From: SZUA-430 sp044375275
GTDB lineage: Bacteria > Pseudomonadota > Alphaproteobacteria > Micropepsales > Micropepsaceae
DNA: 7,552 bases
Reading direction: 5' to 3'
Assembly (NCBI GenBank): GCA_044375275.1
Contig: JBILMZ010000172.1
Span: 1 to 7,552, forward strand
The first letter of the stretch is position 1; the number at the start of each line of letters is the position of its first letter. The position numbers and the translations under genes were made by a program. Positions 1 to 6,254 of this stretch are shown piece by piece. The notes under the pieces were generated by a model, which made no database searches, had not been told where the DNA came from, and was given only the letters and a program-made list of their open reading frames with translations.

Positions 1-417
1 CAGGACAACATGTCCCTCTCGGCCGAAGTGGGAACGATCCGGGGCCTGCACTTCCAGAAGCCCCCCCACGCGCAGGCCAAGCTCGTCATGGTCCTGAAAG
101 GCGCCATCCTCGACGTCGCCGTCGATATCCGCCGCGCGTCGGCGACCTTCGGCCAGCACGTCGCCGTCGAGCTCAGCGCCGCCGCAGGCAATCAGTTGTT
201 GATCCCCCGCGGCTTCGCCCACGGATTCTGCACGCTCGAACCTGGCACGCAGGTCATGTACAAGGTGGATGACTTCTACGCGCCGGAGTCCGACGCGGGC
301 ATCTTCTGGGCCGACCCGGACCTGGCCATCAACTGGCCGGTAAGGGTTGATCAGGCACATCTCTCACCCAAGGACCTCGGGCTTCCGCGATTGAAAGACA
401 TCGAAAGCCCCTTCTAG
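1..417 (+). CDS. rmlC: dTDP-4-dehydrorhamnose 3,5-epimerase, 5'-truncated by window edge
   Basis: This is a cytoplasmic enzyme that epimerises C3 and C5 of dTDP-4-dehydro-6-deoxyglucose, the third step of dTDP-L-rhamnose synthesis for surface glycans. The reading frame is open from base 1 and begins QDN-M-SLSAEVGT, which is family sequence. The true start therefore lies upstream, and the ATG at base 10 is internal. About 138 residues are visible of the usual 180 or so; the first 40-50 are missing. Visible family motifs are RGLHFQ (local residues 14-19, containing the catalytic His), KLV.V..G.I.DVAVDIR, the cupin strand IPRGFAHGF, and the late YKV..FYAPESD..I.W.DPDL.I.WP block. Members often have His after QDN; here it is Met, but this position varies in the family. 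It ends in TAG 19 nt before the next gene. rmlA, rmlB and rmlD are not visible and may lie upstream. The identity is firm; only the 5' end is unseen. Confidence 0.96.
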   Translation, partial: QDNMSLSAEVGTIRGLHFQKPPHAQAKLVMVLKGAILDVAVDIRRASATFGQHVAVELSAAAGNQLLIPRGFAHGFCTLEPGTQVMYKVDDFYAPESDAGIFWADPDLAINWPVRVDQAHLSPKDLGLPRLKDIESPF

Positions 418-436
418 CGTCAGGACAAGAACAAGC

Positions 437-1765
437 GTGAACTGGTTCCAGCGCCCCGGCCAGCCTCCCAAGGATCCCATGGACCCCAAGGGCAACATGC
501 CGGCCGATCCGCGCTCGCACCGGGGCGACACTGACGCCATCGCCACTGCAGTCGCCCAGTTCCTGCTGAAGACCGGCCTCTTCGACCGCGAGGCCTACGT
601 TGCCCGCTATCCGGACGTCGCAAAGTCCGGCCTCGACCCGCTGCACCACTACATGCGCTATGGCATCCAGGCCGGTTTCAACTGCACCAGCCTCGGCACG
701 ATCGCCCGTCTCTGGCGCGAGGTGCTGCTGGAAAAGCCCGCGACACCTTCCACGCCCGCCCTCGACAACCCCGGCCGTTACAAGGCCGCCGTCTACGTCT
801 CCAGCCTCGGCAACTTCTTCATGACCGAGATCGCCGACGTGATCATGTGCGGCCTCAGGGAAGCCGGCGTCGAAGCCCGCCGCCTGAGCGAGAAGGACAC
901 CCCGCTGGCCGGCACGACGCACCACATCGTGGTCGCCCCGCACGAATTCTTCGTCCTCGGCGACGGCCGCAAATGGGCCACCGACGATTTCGTCTCCCGC
1001 GCCGTCCTGTTCTCGACCGAACAGATCCAGACACAATGGTTCGCCCGCTCGCTCGTCTACCTGCTGCGCGCGAAAGCCGTGGCCGACATGAACCAGCAGA
1101 CCGCCGCGATCCTCCGAAGGGGTGGGGTGAAGGCGATCTGCGTTCAGCCCGGCCATGCCATCACCTTCGCCCCATTCGCAGCCCCCGTTGCATTGCCGAC
1201 GTCACGCGCCCTCGACAGCCTGTCCCCGGAGGTCCGCACCTTCGACGTGACGCAGTCCGCCTTCGCAGCGCGACCCATCGATCTCCTCTTCCTGGGATCC
1301 ACATCGCCCAAGCGCGAGAAGCACCTCGCTGCCTTCGCCCCGAAACTCGCAAAGCTGAACACGTTCATCTACGCGACCCGCATGACCCGCCCGCTGACAG
1401 GCGAGGCGAGCCCGACCGCATCTCCGGAAGTGACCGCCGCATTGCTGCAGCGCTCGAAAATCCTCCTGAACATCCACCGCGACGAGTACACCTACTTCGA
1501 ATGGTGGCGCCTCATGCAGGCCTTCTGGAACCGCACGCTCGTCGTCACCGAACCCTGTTTTCCGCACCCGCTTTACAAGCCCGGCATCCACTATCTCGAG
1601 GAAGCCCCGCGCCACTTGCCGCATCTGGTCGAGTGGCTCGTGCGCACGCCGGAAGGCCAGGCCAAGGCCGAAGAGATCCGCGCCCGCGCGCACGCCGACT
1701 TCACCACGCTGTCGACCGCCCGCAGCGCCGCCCTGGAACTTCTTGGAGCAGGAGGGACAGCATGA
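437..1765 (+). CDS. CgeB-like family 1 glycosyltransferase with N-terminal YPDV domain
   Basis: This is probably a cytoplasmic glycosyltransferase of 442 residues; donor and acceptor are unknown. Residues 49-82 hold the pattern FDREAYVARYPDV ... DPLHHYMRYG, a small module often found at one end of glycan-synthesis glycosyltransferases. Residues about 115-260 look like a Rossmann-type N-domain. The C-terminal half has IDLLFLGSTSPKR (281-293) and ILLNIHRDE...YFEWWRLMQAFWN..LVVTE (342-372), followed by HPL...G.HYLE. That arrangement resembles the C-terminal domain of CgeB-like, GT1-type proteins (Glyco_trans_1 family). No membrane segment or signal peptide is seen. The GTG at 437 is chosen because AGGA at 422-425 lies 11 nt upstream. 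ATG 479 (AAGGA only 4 nt before it) and ATG 497 are alternatives and would still keep the N-terminal module. Its stop overlaps the next start by 4 nt. The neighbouring rmlC suggests a role in a rhamnose-containing polysaccharide; this is inference. Confidence 0.85.
   Translation: MNWFQRPGQPPKDPMDPKGNMPADPRSHRGDTDAIATAVAQFLLKTGLFDREAYVARYPDVAKSGLDPLHHYMRYGIQAGFNCTSLGTIARLWREVLLEKPATPSTPALDNPGRYKAAVYVSSLGNFFMTEIADVIMCGLREAGVEARRLSEKDTPLAGTTHHIVVAPHEFFVLGDGRKWATDDFVSRAVLFSTEQIQTQWFARSLVYLLRAKAVADMNQQTAAILRRGGVKAICVQPGHAITFAPFAAPVALPTSRALDSLSPEVRTFDVTQSAFAARPIDLLFLGSTSPKREKHLAAFAPKLAKLNTFIYATRMTRPLTGEASPTASPEVTAALLQRSKILLNIHRDEYTYFEWWRLMQAFWNRTLVVTEPCFPHPLYKPGIHYLEEAPRHLPHLVEWLVRTPEGQAKAEEIRARAHADFTTLSTARSAALELLGAGGTA
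1750..1755 (+). promoter_or_regulatory. Ribosome binding site fixing the GT2 start
   Basis: A perfect AGGAGG lies 6 nt before the ATG at 1762, inside the 3' end of the preceding gene. It decides the start within a long open frame that continues far upstream (back to 847) without a stop. With the ATGA overlap it implies coupled translation. Confidence 0.85.
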
Positions 1766-2517
1766 ACCTCTTCTCGCGCCCCCTGAACATCGTCAGCGAA
1801 AGCGAACCGGCGGGCCCGCCCGAAGTCTCCGTCATTGTGACGCTCTACAACTATGGCCGCTTCATCGAGGATTGCCTCGACTCCATCGCAGCCCAGACGC
1901 AAGGCAACATGGAGCTTGTGGTCGTCGATGACTTCTCGACGGACGACAGCCTCATGCGCGTGCTCAAGTGGCTCGAGACCAACGCCCGCAAGTTTACTGG
2001 CTTTCGCGTCGTCGCCCATCTCGAGAACATGGGGCTCTCCTACGCGCGCAACACGGCCTTCGGTCTCGCGCGCGCGGACCGCGTCTTCGTGATGGACGCC
2101 GACAATATGATCTATCCGCGCGCCATCGAGCGCTGCATGCAGGCCATGGACGCATCAGGCACGGCCGGCGCCTACACGCAGCTCGAAATCTTCGGTGACC
2201 GGACCGGCGTGGGCGAGGCCGACTTCTGGGACAAGGAACGCTTCAAGCCCCGCAACTACGTCGACGCGATGGCCCTGGTCTCAAAATCAGCTTGGGAAAA
2301 AGTCGGCGGCTACAGCCAGCTCGGCGCAAATGGCTGGGAAGACTACGATTTCTGGTGCAAGTTCGTGGAGCTCGGGCTCGAATGCACATTTGTGCCCGAA
2401 ATGCTCTGCCGCTATCGTGTGCACGGCACATCGATGCTGCACACCGAAACCAATCCCAATGCGGGTCTCCTCATCCTCGAGATGGCGATCCGCCACCCGT
2501 GGCTGGAACACTCCTGA
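1762..2517 (+). CDS. Family 2 (GT-A fold) glycosyltransferase
   Basis: This is a 251-residue cytoplasmic inverting-type sugar transferase that uses a nucleotide-sugar donor. The acceptor is unknown. The GT2 landmarks come in order. VSVIVTLYNYGRF (22-34) is the first beta strand of the nucleotide-binding fold. VVVDDFSTDDS (53-63) contacts the nucleotide. SYARNTAF (93-100) is followed by MDADN (111-115), the DXD metal site. GWEDYDFW (191-198) supplies the acidic catalytic base. The tail CRYRVHGTSM is typical of the family. There is no C-terminal membrane segment, so it resembles the soluble single-domain GT2 enzymes rather than the synthase type. The start overlaps the previous stop as ATGA, and the stop lies 1 nt before purC. 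It probably acts with the preceding CgeB-like transferase on the same glycan; that pairing is inferred from position only. Confidence 0.93.
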   Translation: MNLFSRPLNIVSESEPAGPPEVSVIVTLYNYGRFIEDCLDSIAAQTQGNMELVVVDDFSTDDSLMRVLKWLETNARKFTGFRVVAHLENMGLSYARNTAFGLARADRVFVMDADNMIYPRAIERCMQAMDASGTAGAYTQLEIFGDRTGVGEADFWDKERFKPRNYVDAMALVSKSAWEKVGGYSQLGANGWEDYDFWCKFVELGLECTFVPEMLCRYRVHGTSMLHTETNPNAGLLILEMAIRHPWLEHS

Positions 2518-2518
2518 C

Positions 2519-3397
2519 ATGAAGCCCATGCTGTACTCCGACATCAAGTCCCTGCAGTTCCTGCACCGGGGCAAGGTGAGGGACCTTTACGCGATCGACG
2601 ATGAGCGCCTGCTCGTCGTGCAGACCGACCGCCTGTCCGCCTTCGACGTCATCCTTCCAGATCCCATTCCGCTCAAGGGCCAGGTGCTGACGTCGTTGTC
2701 GAATTTCTGGTTCCAGCGCCTGGGCCACATCGTGCCCAACCATCTGACAGGCATCGACCCCGCCAGCGTCGTGTCACCCGCCGAGCGCGACCAGGTCGAA
2801 GGCCGCGCCATGGTCGTGCGCCGCCTGAAGCCCCTCATGATTGAAGCCGTCGTGCGCGGCTACGTCGTGGGCTCCGGCTGGAAGGAATACCAGGCGTCGG
2901 GCACGATCTGCGGCATCCGTCTGCCGACAGGCCTTCAGCAGGCGAGCGTCTTGCCCGAACCCATCTTCACGCCGGCCACCAAGGCACCCGCCGGCGAGCA
3001 CGACGAAAACATTCCCTTCGAGGAAGCCGTGCAGGTCATCGGCAAGCACTACGCCGAACAGGTGCGCGCGATATCGCTGCGCCTCTATCGAGAGGCAGCA
3101 GAATACGCTGCGACCAAGGGCATCATCATCGCCGACACGAAGTTCGAGTTCGGCACCGACGAGCGCGGCGAAGTCGTGCTGATCGATGAGGTCCTGACAC
3201 CGGACTCCTCGCGCTTCTGGCCTGCATCATCCTATCGCGCCGGCATCAGCCCGCCCTCCTTCGACAAGCAATTCGTGCGCGACTGGCTGGAAACGCAGCC
3301 CTGGAACAAGAAAGCGCCCGCGCCGCGCTTGCCGGACGATGTGCTGCAGAAGACATCCGAGAAATACCGCGAAGCCCTGCGCCTGCTCACGGCCTGA
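2519..3397 (+). CDS. purC: Phosphoribosylaminoimidazole-succinocarboxamide synthase (SAICAR synthase)
   Basis: This enzyme condenses CAIR with L-aspartate using ATP to give SAICAR in de novo purine synthesis, in the cytoplasm. It has 292 residues and is of the longer yeast Ade1-like type rather than the roughly 240-residue type common in bacteria. Visible motifs are HRGKVRDLY (16-24, nucleotide-binding strand), DRLSAFD (37-43), EAVVRGYVVGSGWKEY (109-124), the SAICAR synthase signature IIADTKFEFG (203-212), and LIDEVLTPDSSRFW (221-234, aspartate and metal region). The frame is open far upstream, but homology begins at LYSDIKSLQFLHRGK, so the start is ATG 2519 or ATG 2528. No good Shine-Dalgarno precedes either. 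With the GT2 stop only 1 nt away (TGACATG), translation is probably coupled to GT2. Finding it behind glycan genes rather than beside other pur genes is unusual. The identity is secure. Confidence 0.97.
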   Translation: MKPMLYSDIKSLQFLHRGKVRDLYAIDDERLLVVQTDRLSAFDVILPDPIPLKGQVLTSLSNFWFQRLGHIVPNHLTGIDPASVVSPAERDQVEGRAMVVRRLKPLMIEAVVRGYVVGSGWKEYQASGTICGIRLPTGLQQASVLPEPIFTPATKAPAGEHDENIPFEEAVQVIGKHYAEQVRAISLRLYREAAEYAATKGIIIADTKFEFGTDERGEVVLIDEVLTPDSSRFWPASSYRAGISPPSFDKQFVRDWLETQPWNKKAPAPRLPDDVLQKTSEKYREALRLLTA

Positions 3398-3407
3398 CGC
3401 CTCAGGC
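3392..3407. other. Hairpin enclosing two convergent stop codons
   Basis: GCCTGA-CGCC-TCAGGC is a perfect 6-bp inverted repeat with a 4-nt loop. The + strand TGA of purC is in the left arm and the - strand TGA of the convergent gene is in the right arm. No T-run follows on either side, so it is not a canonical terminator. It could weakly block read-through or protect 3' ends. Confidence 0.5.
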
Positions 3408-3914
3408 GGGCACGACGCGACCGGTGGCAAAATCGAGCCGGAACGGGGACCATTCCCCGTCCGGCGCATCCCATTGCCCCTGACCCTGAATGACACCGTC
3501 GGTCACATCCGAAATGAGCACGCCGTCGGCTGCGAGCCCGCGCTGGTGCCATAGCACGGTTCCATCCTCCGACAGGCGCAAGACTCCTTCGTCGGAAGCC
3601 GCGAGGCAATACGCGTCAGTGCTGACCAGCGAGCCGAAGTAGCCGGCAAAGTCATGCACGCGAGGGTGCAGGTCCTTCAAGCCGACGACATAAAGCGCGC
3701 TGCCGAGGCCGATGACGGCCATGTCCTTCCAGATCACGGCCTCGCGAAACGGACAAGCCTGCGGGCCATCGGGATGGATTTCAATGCAGATCCGCCTGTC
3801 GCCGTCACTGAGGAGCACGAATGTCTCGGCCGGGCCCGTTCCACGCCCCGCAATGACACGCAGCGCCGTTTCAAAGCTGGCTTCCGGCAGCGAAGAGAAT
3901 TTGATGCTGGTCAC
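3402..3914 (-). CDS. Uncharacterised soluble protein, beta-rich, possible propeller-like repeats
   Basis: I do not recognise a named family. The 170-residue product has no signal peptide or membrane segment and alternates short beta-like strands with turns. Examples are AVIGLGSALYVVGLKDL (about 66-82), DAYCLAASDEGVLRLSEDGTVLWHQRGL (about 100-127) and a closing DGVIQGQGQWDAPDGEWSPFRLDFATG. The pattern 'G.VL.L..DGTVLW' is like PQQ- or WD-type propeller blades, and the end resembles uncharacterised bacterial proteins that finish W.PF.LDLATG. Codons are strongly G/C at the third position on this strand, which supports a real gene. The start is GTG; the frame is closed by a TGA about 50 nt upstream, and no ATG is available in between. 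No clear Shine-Dalgarno is seen, so the start is uncertain. It is convergent with purC (4 nt between stops) and lies downstream of the porin terminator, so it is probably transcribed on its own. Confidence 0.75.
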   Translation of the reverse strand: MTSIKFSSLPEASFETALRVIAGRGTGPAETFVLLSDGDRRICIEIHPDGPQACPFREAVIWKDMAVIGLGSALYVVGLKDLHPRVHDFAGYFGSLVSTDAYCLAASDEGVLRLSEDGTVLWHQRGLAADGVLISDVTDGVIQGQGQWDAPDGEWSPFRLDFATGRVVPA

Positions 3915-3960
3915 GCGAGGGCCCCCGGAGTGTGGGCCGATAGATGGCGCTTCACGCGGG

Positions 3961-3992
3961 CAAGATCAAGCAATCACAAGATCAAGCAAACA
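3961..3992. repeat. 16-bp tandem duplication
   Basis: Two adjacent 16-bp units, CAAGATCAAGCAATCA (3961-3976) and CAAGATCAAGCAAACA (3977-3992), match at 15 of 16 positions. They are AT-rich relative to the surroundings. They lie 47 nt upstream of the - strand 170-residue gene and abut the terminator tail of the porin operon. Each unit read on the - strand gives TTGATCTTG, a possible -35-like element, but no convincing -10 follows. Confidence 0.8.
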
Positions 3993-4030
3993 AAGGACGG
4001 GTCGGGGTGCCGCGCTGACGCCCCGACCCG
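3985..4030 (-). terminator. Rho-independent terminator of the amt-porin operon
   Basis: CGGGTCGGGG (3998-4007) pairs perfectly with CCCCGACCCG (4021-4030), giving a 10-bp GC-rich stem with a 13-nt loop. On the - strand it is followed by TCCTTTGTTTGCT. It begins 6 nt after the porin stop codon, as expected for the end of this operon. The tail is T-rich but interrupted. Confidence 0.8.
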
Positions 4031-4036
4031 GATGCT

Positions 4037-4810
4037 TCACGGAAATGCGATCGTCATGGTGCCCACGACGCCGCCTTCGCAGAGATCCGTGCCACCAAAG
4101 CACTCTGCATCGTCAAGATCCGTATCGATGTAGCGCACATCGAACGTGACATTCGAGACCTTTGCCGACAGGCCAATGTCGTAGAACGTGTAGTCACGTG
4201 TTCCGAAATTGACGTTGTCGTCGATCCACTGGTAGCCGAGGCGCCCGCTGGCTGACACGCCGCCGTCAAAGAACAGGAATGTGTCCGCGAGCGGCACCGA
4301 CAGGCTGCCCGCGAGTGCCGCACTTTCGCCGGACTCGAGGAAATAGTCCGGGCTCCAGGCGAATTCGACCGAGCCGGTGGCGCCGCCGAAATCATGGCCG
4401 ATGGCGGCAATGAACTCGACGTAGTCGTTCTCATTGGCGCCGGACGGATAGTCCGCCAGCGGATAGGCGTAATACACGACCTTCACCGTGCCGGTCGTCT
4501 TCTCATCGATGGGAAATGTGTAGCCGCCGTAAAGGTCCACTTCGAGATAGGTTTCGGCCGCATCGTTGAAGTCGACATTCGACGCCCACACGCCAGCGAA
4601 GAAGCCGTTGTCGCCAACATAGTCGATGCCGCCGAACACGGCCGGCTCGTTTTGCGTCTGACTTTGCCCGCGAAAGCGATAGTCTGAGGTGACACCGATA
4701 TTTGCAGTGAACGGTCCCCAGGAAGATTCACTCTCGGCCTGGGCCGTTGCCCCAAGGCTTGCTGTTGCACCAAGCACAAGCCCGGCCAACCCCATCATTC
4801 TTGACTTCAT
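4037..4810 (-). CDS. TorF-family putative outer-membrane porin (TIGR02001-like)
   Basis: This is a 257-residue predicted outer-membrane beta-barrel. Residues 1-25 form a Sec signal peptide (basic MKSR, hydrophobic MMGLAGLVLGATASLG, cleavage after TAQA). The mature part opens with the family hallmark TSDYRFRGQSQT (41-52), then GGIDYVGDNGFFAGVWASNVDF (60-81) and DLYGGYTF. Alternating strands follow to the end (MTIAFP). Two cysteines near the C-terminus (237 and 244, in AECFGGTDLCEGG) could form a small disulfide loop. The frame stays open 15 codons upstream (ATG 4855). ATG 4810 is chosen because it gives a clean signal peptide and has AAAGGA 7 nt before it. Family function is not established. 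Its position 75 nt after amt, with a terminator behind, suggests that it helps ammonium or a related small solute cross the outer membrane; this is inference. Confidence 0.9.
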   Translation of the reverse strand: MKSRMMGLAGLVLGATASLGATAQAESESSWGPFTANIGVTSDYRFRGQSQTQNEPAVFGGIDYVGDNGFFAGVWASNVDFNDAAETYLEVDLYGGYTFPIDEKTTGTVKVVYYAYPLADYPSGANENDYVEFIAAIGHDFGGATGSVEFAWSPDYFLESGESAALAGSLSVPLADTFLFFDGGVSASGRLGYQWIDDNVNFGTRDYTFYDIGLSAKVSNVTFDVRYIDTDLDDAECFGGTDLCEGGVVGTMTIAFP

Positions 4811-4817
4811 TGTACTG

Positions 4818-4825
4818 TCCTTTCC
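4818..4825 (-). promoter_or_regulatory. Ribosome binding site fixing the porin start
   Basis: GGAAAGGA on the - strand ends 7 nt before ATG 4810. It favours this start over the in-frame ATG at 4855. The longer form would put a non-signal-like stretch (MPLHPCLPSRGKDST) in front of the signal peptide. Confidence 0.8.
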
Positions 4826-4845
4826 ACGACTTGGGAGACAAGGGT

Positions 4846-4877
4846 GGAGTGGCACCGCCCCAAATCGGTGCCACCCC
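4846..4877 (-). other. Intercistronic hairpin between amt and the porin gene
   Basis: On the - strand transcript, GGGGTGGCACCG pairs with CGGTGCCACUCC over 12 bp (one G-U), closing an 8-nt loop, AUUUGGGG. It starts 8 nt after the amt stop and ends 35 nt before the porin start. No T-run follows, so it is more likely an RNA stability, processing or attenuation element than a full terminator. Confidence 0.7.
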
Positions 4878-4885
4878 GGAGGAAC

Positions 4886-6217
4886 TCAGTGCACGCGTTC
4901 CCCGTGTTGCGTCAGATCGAGGCCTTCCATTTCTTCTTCCGGCGAGACGCGCAGGCCCAGCGTGGCACCGACGAACATCAGGATGATGAACGTGACGACC
5001 GCGCAGTAGAGGCCTGCATATCCAAGGCCGAGAAGCTGCAGGTAGATCTGGTCCGGGTTGCCATCGATCAGGCCCTTTCCAAGGCTGTTGATGCTCGATG
5101 TCGCGAAGACACCGGTGAGCACGGCGCCGACCGCGCCACCAATCCCGTGAATGCCAAAGGCATCCAGCGAGTCGTCATAACCAAACAGCTTCTTCAGCCA
5201 GACGGCGCCGATGTAGCAGACGACGCCCGCGATGAGGCCGATCATCAGCGCGCCATCAGCGGCCACGAAGCCGGCGGCAGGTGTGATGGCGACAAGGCCC
5301 GCCACGGCTCCGGACAGAAGGCCGAGCACGCTCGGCTTCTTCGCGAAGGCCCACTCGACGAACATCCAGGAGACCGTGGCGGCAGCCGCGGCGATCTGCG
5401 TGTTCATCATGGCAATGCCCGCGAGGTCATTGGCGGCAACGGCGGAACCGGCGTTGAAGCCGAACCAGCCCACCCACAGCAGCGATGCCCCCATGAGCGC
5501 GTAGAGCAGGTTGTGCGGCGACATTTCTTCAGAGCCGTAGCCCGTGCGGTGTCCCAGGACCAGTGTGCAGACGAGGCCTGCAATACCGGCGTTGAAGTGA
5601 ACGACGGTACCGCCCGCAAAGTCGAGCACGCCCATCGAACCCAGGAAGCCGCCACCCCAGACCCAGTGCGCGACCGGCGCGTAGACGAGAAGCAGCCAGA
5701 GCGTCATGAAGGCCAGCAGCGCCGAGAACTTCATGCGGTCGGCAAACGCGCCGCAGATGAGGGCCGGGGTGATGATGGCAAAGGTCATCTGGAACGTCAT
5801 GAAGACGGACTCAGGAATGGTGGGCGCCAGCGAATGGGCAACGCCCGGCGTCAGCCCGTGCAGGAAGAGACGGTCGAGCCCGCCGACAAAGGCGTGATTG
5901 GCGCCGCCATTCGTGAAGCTGAGCGAGTAGCCGATGATGGCCCAGAGCACGGTGATCACCGCCGTGATCGCAAAGCTCTGCGCGGCAGTCGCAAGGATGT
6001 TCTTCTTGCGCACCATGCCGGCATAGAAGAGGGCGAGGCCCGGAATGGTCATGAGCAGCACCAGCGCCGTGGACATGAGCATCCAGGACGTGTCGCCACT
6101 GTTGAGTTGAAGTTTGACCGCGTGCGTCGGCAGCACGGGCTCGGGCACGGTGGCCTGCGCATAAGCCGCTGCGGGCAGCAGCAGCGATGACAGGATGAAG
6201 GCCATTAGTCGTTTCAT
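4886..6217 (-). CDS. amt: Ammonium transporter (Amt/Mep/Rh family)
   Basis: This 443-residue inner-membrane channel-like protein takes up ammonium and works as a trimer. Residues 1-20 resemble the cleaved signal peptide known for AmtB (MKRLMAFILSSLLLPAAAYA). About eleven membrane helices follow, from MSTALVLLMTIPGLALFYAG (48-67) onward. Family landmarks are complete: ALICGAFADRM, HWVWGGG (184-190), LDFAGGTVVHFNAG (197-210, with the conserved Asp198 and the first pore His206), WFGFNAGSA (251-259) and FGIHGIGG (354-361, second pore His356). The cytoplasmic tail ends EEEMEGLDLTQHGERVH, the conserved segment that binds the P-II protein GlnK in homologues. The start is ATG 6217, preceded by GGAGAGG. 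It lies 37 nt after an unknown membrane protein gene and 75 nt before a porin gene. No glnK is beside it, although glnK-amt pairs are common. No sigma-54 promoter was found just upstream. Confidence 0.98.
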   Translation of the reverse strand: MKRLMAFILSSLLLPAAAYAQATVPEPVLPTHAVKLQLNSGDTSWMLMSTALVLLMTIPGLALFYAGMVRKKNILATAAQSFAITAVITVLWAIIGYSLSFTNGGANHAFVGGLDRLFLHGLTPGVAHSLAPTIPESVFMTFQMTFAIITPALICGAFADRMKFSALLAFMTLWLLLVYAPVAHWVWGGGFLGSMGVLDFAGGTVVHFNAGIAGLVCTLVLGHRTGYGSEEMSPHNLLYALMGASLLWVGWFGFNAGSAVAANDLAGIAMMNTQIAAAAATVSWMFVEWAFAKKPSVLGLLSGAVAGLVAITPAAGFVAADGALMIGLIAGVVCYIGAVWLKKLFGYDDSLDAFGIHGIGGAVGAVLTGVFATSSINSLGKGLIDGNPDQIYLQLLGLGYAGLYCAVVTFIILMFVGATLGLRVSPEEEMEGLDLTQHGERVH

Positions 6218-6240
6218 GTCAGTTACCTCTCCAGTGGCAG

Positions 6241-6251
6241 TTTCCGGGAAA
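6241..6251. other. Short palindrome TTTCCGGGAAA before amt
   Basis: TTTCC-G-GGAAA is a perfect odd palindrome in the 37-nt gap between the membrane-protein stop and the amt start. It may be a protein-binding site or chance; it is too tight to form an RNA hairpin. No promoter is evident near it. Confidence 0.3.
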
Positions 6252-6254
6252 TTC

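Noticed and set aside
1..21. Met instead of His after QDN in RmlC as a sign of inactivation
   Set aside because: That position varies among functional family members as I know them, and the catalytic RGLH and other conserved blocks are intact.
329..1156. A 275-codon open frame on the - strand opposite the first glycosyltransferase
   Set aside because: It shows no recognisable domains and overlaps both rmlC and the CgeB-like gene, which have clear family motifs. It is a composition shadow.
847..1761. Long upstream extension of the GT2 frame
   Set aside because: The upstream translation is Arg/Pro-rich shadow of the preceding gene. AGGAGG 6 nt before ATG 1762 and the GT2 motifs fix the start.
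3654..4133. A 159-codon + strand open frame across the 170-residue gene and the terminator
   Set aside because: It runs antisense to a codon-biased gene, through a terminator hairpin and into the porin gene. No motifs were seen.
4844..6190. A 448-codon open frame on the + strand opposite amt
   Set aside because: It is the antisense shadow of a clear ammonium transporter. The translation is low-complexity, rich in Arg, Glu, Gly and His, with no family motifs; long antisense frames are common in GC-rich genomes.
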